The notes under the pieces: generated by a model
What the model was told of the DNA's origin: nothing
Database searches by the model: none
Seen by the model: the letters and a program-made list of their open reading frames with translations, nothing else
Translations under genes and position numbers: made by a program
In this document: in pieces, positions 29,153 through 37,696 of the stretch
Layout: every line of letters starts with the position of its first letter
Position numbering within the stretch: position 1 is the stretch's first letter
NCBI GenBank assembly: GCA_026708965.1
Contig: JAPOTY010000027.1
Span: 1 to 64,000, forward strand
DNA: 64,000 nucleotides
Direction: 5' to 3'
From: Gammaproteobacteria bacterium
GTDB lineage: Bacteria; Pseudomonadota; Gammaproteobacteria; Steroidobacterales; Foliamicaceae

Positions 29153-30239
29153 GCCATTTCATATTTTCAGCATGTCGTTTCTCGACATCATCTCCTGCGG
29201 CTTCGGGGCCGTGGTGTTGTTTTTCGTGATCATCAACGCCCAGGTGCGCTTGCGTGCCGATGCTGAGCGCATCGATCTTCTGAGCGAGACCACGCGGCTG
29301 GAGGACGAAGTGCTGGAGGGCCGCAAGGATCTGCTCCAGATTCGCGGGGAACGCGATGAGCTGGAAGACCGCCGCGCCCGCGCGGCGGAGGAGCTGCGCA
29401 GGCTGAGGGAACGGCTCGCCGCCTTGCTCGCGGAGCTGGCTGAATACGAGCGGCTGGGAACGCGGAGCCAGGAGTCGGCCGAGAAGCTTCGCGCGGACGT
29501 GGAGCGGCTCCGCAACATGCAGCAGGAGCTCGAGGCGCGGATCGCCGAGTCGGAAGAGGGCGCAGGCCAGCAGATCAGGCAGTTCGAGGGCGCCGGTTCG
29601 CGCCAGTACCTCACGGGCATGCGGATGGACGGGGACCGGGTGCTGATCCTAGTGGACGCTTCGGCCAGCATGCTCGGACGCACCTATATCGACGTGCTGC
29701 GCTTCAGGCTGATGGATGAGGCGTTGAAACCGCGCGCCCCCAAGTGGCGCCAAGTGGTCAGCTCGGTCGATTGGATCACCACGCGGCTCGAGCCGCAGCA
29801 GCGCTTCCAGATCTATATCTACGGCGAGGGCTACCGCAGCATCCTGGACGACTCCGACGGCCAATGGCTGAGCGTTGCGGACGGAACCCGGGTTGGCGAA
29901 GCGGTCGAGGCGCTGAGCAACCACGCGCCGCAGGGCGGCACCAGCATGCATGCGGCGGTGCGGGCGGTTCGCTCGCTGGAGCCATCGCCCGACAACGTGT
30001 ACCTGTTGACCGACGGGCTGCCCACGCAAGGCGCCCGCCCGCCGTCGCGGGTCGGTTGGGTCGATCAGCGGGCCCGCTCGAGGCACTTTGAGCGCGCGGT
30101 GCGCGATCTGCCGCCCGGCATTCCCATCAACGTGCTGTTCTATCCGCTCGACGGCGACCCGGCGGCGACCGGCCACTACTGGATGATGGCTTCGCGCTCC
30201 CGCGGCTCATTTGTCAGCGTTTCCCGCGATTGGCCCTGA
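29142..30239 (+). CDS. VWA-domain protein with ExbD/MotB-like N-terminal TM helix and coiled coil
   Basis: FHIFSMSFLDIISCGFGAVVLFFVII; coiled coil; MIDAS DASAS and TDG; overlaps upstream gene by 11 bp. Confidence 0.85.
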   Translation: MARRPFHIFSMSFLDIISCGFGAVVLFFVIINAQVRLRADAERIDLLSETTRLEDEVLEGRKDLLQIRGERDELEDRRARAAEELRRLRERLAALLAELAEYERLGTRSQESAEKLRADVERLRNMQQELEARIAESEEGAGQQIRQFEGAGSRQYLTGMRMDGDRVLILVDASASMLGRTYIDVLRFRLMDEALKPRAPKWRQVVSSVDWITTRLEPQQRFQIYIYGEGYRSILDDSDGQWLSVADGTRVGEAVEALSNHAPQGGTSMHAAVRAVRSLEPSPDNVYLLTDGLPTQGARPPSRVGWVDQRARSRHFERAVRDLPPGIPINVLFYPLDGDPAATGHYWMMASRSRGSFVSVSRDWP

Positions 30240-30285
30240 GGCAGGGGCAGTGCTGCGATAATGCTTGGGCCATGAGGATGCCGGC

Positions 30286-31077
30286 GTGAAACTGGGGCTT
30301 GAGGGAAAAGTGGCGCTTGTGACGGGGGCCACCGGCGGTCTGGGCGCGGCCTGCGCGCGCATCCTAGCCCAGGAAGGGGCGGCGCTCTTTCTGACTTCCC
30401 GCACCGGCGGCGCATTGGCGAAACTGGCGGGCCGCCTCAATGAGTCGGGCGAAACCGAGGCGCGCTGGCTGGCTGCCGATCTCAGATCGACGGATGCCGC
30501 TCAGGCCGTGGCCAAGGCGGCGCAAAAGACATTCGGAAAGGTGGACGTGCTGGTCAATAGCGCCGGCGCCTCCGCAGGGGGGCTGTTCTGGGAGATCGAA
30601 GATGCCGTTTGGCAGGACAGCTTGGCGCTCAAGTTCATGGCCACGGTGCGCATGATTCGGGCCGTGCTCCCGGCCATGATCGAACAGCGCTACGGCCGGA
30701 TTGTGACGCTGGCAGGCAACTCCGGCCGCGAGCCCGATCCGCGGCTGCTTCCGGGCGCCGCGGCCAACGCGGCCCTGCTGGCCGTCACGGCGGGTCTGGC
30801 GCGCGAGGTGGCGGAATCGGGCGTGGTGATCAACGCCGTCAATCCCGGGCCCACGCGCACCATGCGCTGGGAAGGAATGATGGAGGCGTTCGCGGTTCGC
30901 AGCGGTCGCACGCCGCAGGAGGAGGAGCAGCGCTTTGTGGACGCGATTCCGCAGCGGCGGCTGGGCGATGCCGACGAGGTGGCCCGGCTGGTGGCGTTTC
31001 TGGCCGGCGATGCCGCCCCGCATATGACCGGGCGTTCAATCACTGCCGACGGCGGGGCCTCAAGGGCCATCCTCTGA
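30286..31077 (+). CDS. Short-chain dehydrogenase/reductase
   Basis: VALVTGATGGLGAACARIL; LVNSAGA; GRSITADGG. Confidence 0.9.
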   Translation: MKLGLEGKVALVTGATGGLGAACARILAQEGAALFLTSRTGGALAKLAGRLNESGETEARWLAADLRSTDAAQAVAKAAQKTFGKVDVLVNSAGASAGGLFWEIEDAVWQDSLALKFMATVRMIRAVLPAMIEQRYGRIVTLAGNSGREPDPRLLPGAAANAALLAVTAGLAREVAESGVVINAVNPGPTRTMRWEGMMEAFAVRSGRTPQEEEQRFVDAIPQRRLGDADEVARLVAFLAGDAAPHMTGRSITADGGASRAIL

Positions 31078-31090
31078 ACGGCGCAGGCAG

Positions 31091-32248
31091 GTGGCAGCGA
31101 TCGATAAGGAGCAACTGAGGGAGATACGCGAGGCCGTGCGCGCGATTTGCGTTGATTTTCCCGGCGAATACTGGCGCCAACTGGATCGGGAACGAGCCTA
31201 TCCCAGCGAATTCACGCGCGCCATGACCGACAGCGGCTTTCTCGGCGCGCTGATTCCCGAGGAGTACGGCGGCAGCGGCCTCGGGCTGGCGGCGGCGGCG
31301 GCCATTCTGGAGGAAATACACCGCTGTGGATGCAATGCCGGCGCCTGCCATGCGCAGATGTACACGATGGGCACGCTGTTGCGTCATGGCAGTTCGGAGC
31401 AGAAGCGGAAGTGGCTGCCCGGGATTGCTTCCGGCAAGTTGCGCTTGCAGGCCTTCGGCGTGACCGAACCCGGCAGCGGCAGCGATACCCTGGCCCTGCG
31501 AACCACCGCCCGCCGCGATAACGGGCACTATGTGGTGAACGGCCAGAAGATCTGGACCTCGCGCGCCGAGCACTCGGACTTGATGGTGCTTCTGGCCCGC
31601 ACCGCGCCGCGCGAAGAGGTCGAGCGGCGCACGGACGGCCTGTCGGTGCTGATGGTTGATATGCGCGATGCGCCCGGATTGAGCATCGCGCCGATCCGCA
31701 CCATGATGAACCACGCCACCACCCAAGTGTTTCTCGATGATGTGCGGGTGCCGGCGGATCACTTGATCGGCCGGGAAGGGCAGGGCTTTCGATACATACT
31801 CGACGGCATGAACGCGGAGCGCACGCTGATCGCCGGGGAGTGCGTCGGCGATGGCCGCTGGTTCATCGACAAGGCCGCCGCCTACGCCGGCGAGCGGGAA
31901 GTTTTCGGACGGCCCATAGGGCGCAACCAGGGGGTGCAGTTTCCGATCGCGCGGGCCTACGCCTCGGTGGAGGCGGCGGCGCTGATGGTCAGGGAGGCGG
32001 CGGAGCAATTCGACCAGGGGCTGTCAACGGGCAAGCAGGCCAATATGGCCAAGCTGCTGGCCGCCGAGGCCGCTTGGGAAGCCGCCGAGGCCTGTGTGCA
32101 GACCTTTGGCGGATTCGGTTTCGCCGAGGAATACGATGTGGAGCGGAAGTTCCGTGAAACCCGGCTTTACCAGGTGGCGCCGGTTTCCACCAATATGATC
32201 CTGAGCTATATCGGCCAGCATGTGCTGGGGATGCCGCGTTCCTACTGA
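31091..32248 (+). CDS. Acyl-CoA dehydrogenase
   Basis: LQAFGVTEPGSGSDTLALRTTARR, YVVNGQKIWTSRA, QTFGGFGFAEEYDVER. Confidence 0.93.
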   Translation: MAAIDKEQLREIREAVRAICVDFPGEYWRQLDRERAYPSEFTRAMTDSGFLGALIPEEYGGSGLGLAAAAAILEEIHRCGCNAGACHAQMYTMGTLLRHGSSEQKRKWLPGIASGKLRLQAFGVTEPGSGSDTLALRTTARRDNGHYVVNGQKIWTSRAEHSDLMVLLARTAPREEVERRTDGLSVLMVDMRDAPGLSIAPIRTMMNHATTQVFLDDVRVPADHLIGREGQGFRYILDGMNAERTLIAGECVGDGRWFIDKAAAYAGEREVFGRPIGRNQGVQFPIARAYASVEAAALMVREAAEQFDQGLSTGKQANMAKLLAAEAAWEAAEACVQTFGGFGFAEEYDVERKFRETRLYQVAPVSTNMILSYIGQHVLGMPRSY

Positions 32249-32309
32249 CGGCTCTTCCTCGCCCGCTACCGAGCTGGCCTTTCTTCGCCCCTGCTTTTGC
32301 CTTTCCTCG

Positions 32310-32413
32310 CCCGGTGCTTGCCCCCGCCTCGCGGGAGACGCATGAACCCATCCATGGGGCTCGGCGGCGGCTCCTGCCGCCGACGCTCCCGCGAGGCGGG
32401 GGCAAGCACCGGG
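32310..32413. repeat. Palindromic intergenic repeat, copy 2 (28-bp perfect inverted arms)
   Basis: cccggtgcttgcccccgcctcgcgggag (32310-32337) and its exact reverse complement (32386-32413); two smaller hairpins inside. Confidence 0.92.
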
Positions 32414-32501
32414 CTTAAGTCGGCGCGGGGGCAAGCGCGGGGGCAAGCGCGGGGCTGGGGCTGACGCAGAGGTCGGTGCAGGGTTGAGGCTGGTGCGGGG
32501 G

Positions 32502-34508
32502 CTAGTTTTCGGGCTGCTGGATGGTGACGAGTTGGCCTGCGGCCACGTTCTCCCGGGTCGTGGCGGCGCCGTCCGGCCATTCCACTGCAAGGTCCGCCTG
32601 TGTGCGGGCACCTAGCCCGAACAACTGCACCAGCGGGTTTTGCGAGGTGAAGTTGCTGCCGATGGTGATTTCCCGCATCTGATTCCGGCCGCCGGCCGTG
32701 AGCGTGATCCGGGCCCCGGCTGCGGCGGTATTGGGCGCGCGGCCTTCGAGCTTCACCTTCAGGTAGTTGTTCGCGCTGCTGTCGTTCCGCCATAGCGTGC
32801 CTGCGTTGTTTTCGTTGCGGTGCATTTGGAAGATATCGATATCGCCATCGTTGTCGAAATCCGCGCATACGATGCCGTGGCCGCGCTCGCTATCGGCGAT
32901 GCCCGCCTCTTCCGATATTTCCGTGAAGGCGCCCGCGCCGTCGGAGATGAACAGCCGGCTTGGGTCGGTATCGTATTTTTCGGACGCGAAGCGCTCCACA
33001 TGCACCCAGCCGTTGGTGTGGTACAGGTCCAGATGGCCGTCGTTATCGAAATCCGCGAAGCAGGAACCCCAGCCCCAGCCTCCGTCGCGCACCCCGGCTT
33101 GTTCGGTGGCGTCCGACAGCTCCCCGCCGTCATTGCGGTACAAGCGGTTGCCATGCTTGAATATCTGTTCGCCGTTGCCGTCCGGATCGCTCCAGATGGA
33201 GCTGACGAACCAGTCCAGGTCGCCGTCGTTGTCATAGTCGCCCACCGCCGCGCCCATGCCGTTGCCGTCCACGACCACCTCGCGGTTGGTGGCATCGCGG
33301 AATGTGCCGTCGCCCTCGTTGACGTAATACTTCGAGGTGAGGAAATCGGCGGCGATCACGAGGTCGGGATAGAGGTCGTCCGTGATCCGGGCGAAGACGG
33401 GGCTGAAGGTATAGTCGTGGCCGCTGCCGCCGAACGACCCGACGGGATTGTCCTCGATGATGGTTTGCGCGATGCCCGAGGGCAGGCTCACGTCGGTGAA
33501 TCGGATCACGCCGTTTTCGCTGTCGTTGCGCCATAGGCTCTCGGTGCTGTAGGGCCAGGGTCGGCTCTCGTCGTCCTTGGGGCGCGGCGTGCCCCAATGC
33601 GCCAGGAACAGGTCCAAGTCGCCGTCGAGATCGTAATCGCCGAAGGCTGATGAAATCGTATAGCGGGCGTTGATGCTTTCCAGCCCTGAGCCGTCGGTTG
33701 CGTCGGTGAAGGTGCCGTCGCCGTTGTTGCGGTAAACAATCGCCCGGTCGCCCATGACGCCGCCAAGGAAAAGATCGATATCGCCGTCGCCGTCCATATC
33801 GGCGAATCCCGGCCCGCTGTGCCGGAAGCTGCCGGATGCGGCCCGCGGGTTGGCCACGCCTGCCTCCTCGGCCCGGTCCTCGAAGGTATTGTTGCCAAGG
33901 TTGCGGTACAGCAGGTTGGGGCCGAGGTCGCCGCGCAGCACGAACAGGTCCACCCGGCCGTCGTTGTCGTAGTCGCCGGCCGCCACGCCGCCACCGAATT
34001 CGCGCACATCGGCATCCTGCGGCAGGCTGCTCCCGCCGGGCGATTCGGTGTAGCCGCGCTCGAATGCGATGCCGGAACCGGGGGTGGCGTCGGCGAAAGT
34101 AACGCTCGCCACGATGTCGTTGACCGCGATCGTCACCCGGGCGGTGGCGGAGGCCGTCCCGTCGCCGGCGGTTATCGTGACCTCCACCGATATCTCGGCT
34201 TCGTGGTCCAGCGATTCGTCGGCCTTGAGCCTGAGCTCGCCGCCGCTGATCTCGAAGCGTTCGTCGCTGACGGTAAAAGCAACCGAATCGCCATCCGGGT
34301 CGCTGGCTGCGACCGAAGTGATCGCCGCGCCCGGCTGGTTCTCATCGACCGACGCGGTGGAATCGACCGTGATCGAGGGCGGTCGGTTGGTCAGCGCGGG
34401 GGCGGACTCCGGGGAGCCGCCGCCGCCGGATCCTCCTCCGCACGCGGCAAGCAGCGCTGCGGCCAGCGCAGGCGCCGGCCATGCGCCGGTCCGTGGTTGT
34501 GCAGGCAT
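32502..34508 (-). CDS. FG-GAP/VCBS-repeat lipoprotein, CRTAC1-like with ASPIC/UnbV C-terminus
   Basis: ALAAALLAAC lipobox; repeated DYDNDGRVDLF, DMDGDGDIDLF, DFDNDGHLDLY; C-term LGARTQADLAVEWPDG. Confidence 0.9.
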   Translation of the reverse strand: MPAQPRTGAWPAPALAAALLAACGGGSGGGGSPESAPALTNRPPSITVDSTASVDENQPGAAITSVAASDPDGDSVAFTVSDERFEISGGELRLKADESLDHEAEISVEVTITAGDGTASATARVTIAVNDIVASVTFADATPGSGIAFERGYTESPGGSSLPQDADVREFGGGVAAGDYDNDGRVDLFVLRGDLGPNLLYRNLGNNTFEDRAEEAGVANPRAASGSFRHSGPGFADMDGDGDIDLFLGGVMGDRAIVYRNNGDGTFTDATDGSGLESINARYTISSAFGDYDLDGDLDLFLAHWGTPRPKDDESRPWPYSTESLWRNDSENGVIRFTDVSLPSGIAQTIIEDNPVGSFGGSGHDYTFSPVFARITDDLYPDLVIAADFLTSKYYVNEGDGTFRDATNREVVVDGNGMGAAVGDYDNDGDLDWFVSSIWSDPDGNGEQIFKHGNRLYRNDGGELSDATEQAGVRDGGWGWGSCFADFDNDGHLDLYHTNGWVHVERFASEKYDTDPSRLFISDGAGAFTEISEEAGIADSERGHGIVCADFDNDGDIDIFQMHRNENNAGTLWRNDSSANNYLKVKLEGRAPNTAAAGARITLTAGGRNQMREITIGSNFTSQNPLVQLFGLGARTQADLAVEWPDGAATTRENVAAGQLVTIQQPEN

Positions 34509-34655
34509 TGTCTGTTCGGTTCCGGATCGCTTGCTTCGCCCCGTAAGGGTTAGGGCGAGCGAATCTAACACATTGGCCGCGCCGCGCGCTTCTGTTGTCG
34601 GCTGGAATCGGGGTTAAGGGGTTAAGATGGTCGGCGCAATCATAGGAGCGCCGTA

Positions 34656-35924
34656 ATGCACCACCGCAGTTTTCTTTGCTTGATGGCGGCGGGCGCAGCC
34701 GTCTTTTTCACGGCCTGCGCCGCCAACGATGCCGAATCGAATCGCTACACGATCACCGGCGATGTGTCCGCGGCCTATTCCAACGGCGAGTTCGTGGTGT
34801 GGGTCGCGGCGCCGAAAGGCGAAAGCGGGGGCGCGACGGGCATGGCGGCGGCCACGCCCGCGTCGGGCGGCGGCGATCCGCAAAAGAGCATGAAGGACAG
34901 CCTCAATATCGTGGCCGAGGCGCCGATCATTGACGGCAAGTTTTTCCTTGAGGGCACGGCGGATGCGCCGCGCAATGTGTATTTCTATGTGCTCGGCGCG
35001 GTCACCCCCGAAGGCAGGCGCCTAGCGCCTATGAAAGGACAGGCATTCATTCTTGAGCCGGGCGATCTCAAGCTCACGATGAGCGCTAGGGCCCGGTTCC
35101 TGATGGAAGGCGGCCATTACAACGATATCGTGGTGAATTCCTGGAAGCGGTCGCCCGAATACATTGCGCTGACGGAGGCCTACAACCGCAAGGTGGCGGC
35201 GGTGGACGGGGAAACCGAGGATGAGAGGCGGGCGCGGACGGAACAAGCCTCGGAGACCTACAGCGCGATACTGGACTTGGAGAATGAAGGCCGCAGGAAG
35301 GTGGCCATGAGCCATGAGGACCCGCTGGCCCGCAAGCTGACCCTGCAATCCACCTGGCTGCGCGACCGTTGGTTCGGGGATGCCGTGCGGGCGCTGGCCG
35401 AAGTCATTCCGGACGACCCTTGGATCATCGACGCGCTGGCTTCGGAAGAGCAGTACGCTGCGGCGCGGGCAAGGCGGGCCCAATTCGCCGTGGGAGCGGA
35501 AATCCGGGATTTCGAGGCCGAGACGCTGGACGGCGAAACGGTGAGCATTGCCGGGGCGCGCCAAGGCAAGGAGGTGGTGCTGGTGGAGTTCTGGGCTTCA
35601 TGGTGCGGCCCCTGCCGGGTGGAAATTCCGCACATGAAGCAGGCTTATGCGGATTACGGGCCGCTCGGCTTCGAGATTTTCTCGTTCACCGTGGATGACG
35701 AGCGCGAGGATTGGGAAGAGGCATCCGAGGAGGAGCAGCTGCCTTGGATCGATGCCGGCATGGGCATGGACCATTCGGCCACGGAAACCTACGGCGTGAC
35801 CGGCGTGCCGGCCAATTTTCTCGTGGACGCCGGCTCCGGCGAGATCATCGCTAGGAATTTGCGCGGCCACAAGCTCGACGAGGCGCTCGCCGAGCGTTTC
35901 GGAAAGGCGGGCGCCGAAGGCTGA
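34656..35924 (+). CDS. TlpA-like thioredoxin-fold lipoprotein
   Basis: VVLVEFWASWCGPCRVEIPHMK; N-terminal DUF4369-like region; FFTAC lipobox. Confidence 0.87.
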   Translation: MHHRSFLCLMAAGAAVFFTACAANDAESNRYTITGDVSAAYSNGEFVVWVAAPKGESGGATGMAAATPASGGGDPQKSMKDSLNIVAEAPIIDGKFFLEGTADAPRNVYFYVLGAVTPEGRRLAPMKGQAFILEPGDLKLTMSARARFLMEGGHYNDIVVNSWKRSPEYIALTEAYNRKVAAVDGETEDERRARTEQASETYSAILDLENEGRRKVAMSHEDPLARKLTLQSTWLRDRWFGDAVRALAEVIPDDPWIIDALASEEQYAAARARRAQFAVGAEIRDFEAETLDGETVSIAGARQGKEVVLVEFWASWCGPCRVEIPHMKQAYADYGPLGFEIFSFTVDDEREDWEEASEEEQLPWIDAGMGMDHSATETYGVTGVPANFLVDAGSGEIIARNLRGHKLDEALAERFGKAGAEG

Positions 35925-35934
35925 TCCCTCGGCC

Positions 35935-37197
35935 TCAGCCCGAAGGGGCCAGCGCCGTGCCGACGGTCGGCTCCTCAGCGGCGGGGAGCGCAACGCCGTC
36001 GATCAGTTCGGCCAGCTTCCGGTCGAGCTTCGCGCCGCGCAGATTCCTGGCCACCACCACGCCCTGCGAATCGATCAGGAAATTCATCGGAATCGCCAGC
36101 ACGCCGAATTGCTCAGGAACGGGGCTGGCGTAGGCCAGCAGGTCGCTGGTGTTGATCCATGGAATGCCGTCCTCCTCGCTCGCTTCCGCCCAGTCGTCGC
36201 GGTCCTCGTCGAGCGAGTAGGCGAACACATCGAAGCCTTTCGGCTTATAGTTTTCGTAGGTGGCGATCAGATTGGGATTCTCCGCCCGGCAAGGGCCGCA
36301 CCACGAAGCCCAGAACTCGATTAGCGTGTAGTCGTGGCGGGCGCGCGAGTCCGCGAGCCGGTATTCCGCCCCGTCCAGCCCCGTGGACGAAAAATCCTCC
36401 ACCTGCGCGCCTTCCTTCATGGCTTGGGCGGCGGTTCGCATTTGAATGCCGTGGGTGACGAGGCTGCGCGCGGCCAGCAGCGCCGGATGCTCGCCCAGCG
36501 CGCCTTGCAGCTCGGTCAGCCGCTCCAGCGCGTTCTCGCCGCCTAGGCCGCCGAGCTGCACCGCATAAAGGCTGGCGAGCGGGTCGTTGTCGGCCTCGGC
36601 GATGGCCCGCAATGCCGTCGATCGCACGTCTTGCAGCGCCCGGTAGCGCGCCCATGATTCGTCGAGCAAGGCCTGATAGCCTTCATCGCCTTCCTCCACG
36701 CCCTTGCGCTGCTCCATGATTTCGCGGTAGGCCGCGAGCGCGTCTTGGTAGGCTTCGCTATCCTCCCAGGAAGCAATGACTTGCTGGTGGTACGGCCCGC
36801 CGCTGGCCCGCAGGCCCGCCACGCCGCCGGCGTATTCAATCTGGATGCCGCCCGCCTCCAGGATTAACTGCACCGAACCCTTGCCGTTGCCCTCCGCATC
36901 GCGCACTGATAACCGCGCCACTCCGCCGTGCTGGAGCGTCCCCTTTAATTCGAACTCGCCGCCGGCCAGCAGCGCGCGGGCGATCTCCTCGGATCCGCCC
37001 ACCACGCCTGTGCTGCGGCTCAATACCGCTTCGCCCTCCTCAAGCAATTCGCCGACGCTGCCGACAATCCGGTATTGCGCCGCCGCATCGGGAGCATCGT
37101 TGCGGTCCGCGCACCCGGCCAGCGCGGCCATTCCCGTCACGGCGAGCGCAACCCAATGCGTTGCGATGCGGGCTTGCTGGTTTTTTCCGGTGGTCAT
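35935..37197 (-). CDS. TlpA-like thioredoxin-fold lipoprotein (paralogue of 34656-35924)
   Basis: YTLIEFWASWCGPCRAENPNL; MAALAGC lipobox; same C-terminal VARNLRGAKLD. Confidence 0.87.
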   Translation of the reverse strand: MTTGKNQQARIATHWVALAVTGMAALAGCADRNDAPDAAAQYRIVGSVGELLEEGEAVLSRSTGVVGGSEEIARALLAGGEFELKGTLQHGGVARLSVRDAEGNGKGSVQLILEAGGIQIEYAGGVAGLRASGGPYHQQVIASWEDSEAYQDALAAYREIMEQRKGVEEGDEGYQALLDESWARYRALQDVRSTALRAIAEADNDPLASLYAVQLGGLGGENALERLTELQGALGEHPALLAARSLVTHGIQMRTAAQAMKEGAQVEDFSSTGLDGAEYRLADSRARHDYTLIEFWASWCGPCRAENPNLIATYENYKPKGFDVFAYSLDEDRDDWAEASEEDGIPWINTSDLLAYASPVPEQFGVLAIPMNFLIDSQGVVVARNLRGAKLDRKLAELIDGVALPAAEEPTVGTALAPSG

Positions 37198-37317
37198 TCG
37201 TGTTCTCCCCGAAGCGGCAGTGCCGCAAGCGCCGAAACAACAGAACGGGCGCTCGCAGCCCGCTATTGTAAGAGTCGGCTGCCGCGTCCTTTCAGCTTGG
37301 CGCAATATGCTGCGGGC

Positions 37318-37617
37318 TTAAGGGAGCGCTGCGATGATTGAGGGCAGCGCGGGGATTCGGGTGGCCGGAAGCACGCTGATTCCTTGGCCCACCGCATATT
37401 CCCGCCGCGCCGGACAGACCACGAACAGGTGGTCAAGCGCCAGCGTTTCGGCAGTATTGCGCATGGACCGGGACACGGCGGGCGCCTCGCTGAATTTCAT
37501 CTCGAAACCGATCCGCCGGCCCGCTTTTTCAATCAGCAAATCCAGTTCGCCCCCGTCGTGGGAGGCCCAAAACCAAGGCTGGGGGCGCCCTAGGCAGCAC
37601 AGCACCTGCTCGACCAT
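37318..37617 (-). pseudogene. C-terminal fragment of an AAA ATPase / DUF4143-type protein
   Basis: WFWASHDGGELDLLIEKAGRRIGFEMKFSEAP resembles DUF4143 nuclease-like tail; ATPase part absent upstream. Confidence 0.65.
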
Positions 37618-37629
37618 GAAACCTTATAG

Positions 37630-37662
37630 ACGAAATCTCGGAGCTTGAGTCCGAGATTTCGT
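37630..37662. repeat. 13-bp perfect inverted repeat, 7-nt loop
   Basis: acgaaatctcgga gcttgag tccgagatttcgt. Confidence 0.85.
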
Positions 37663-37696
37663 TACTTTGTTCTGTTGGGCGCTGTCGGACGAAGTG

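Noticed and set aside
26917-30239. Call as Zorya defence system
   Set aside because: No ZorB OmpA-like domain, no ZorC/ZorD/ZorE helicase or nuclease genes nearby; only the channel plus stator-like TM theme is shared.
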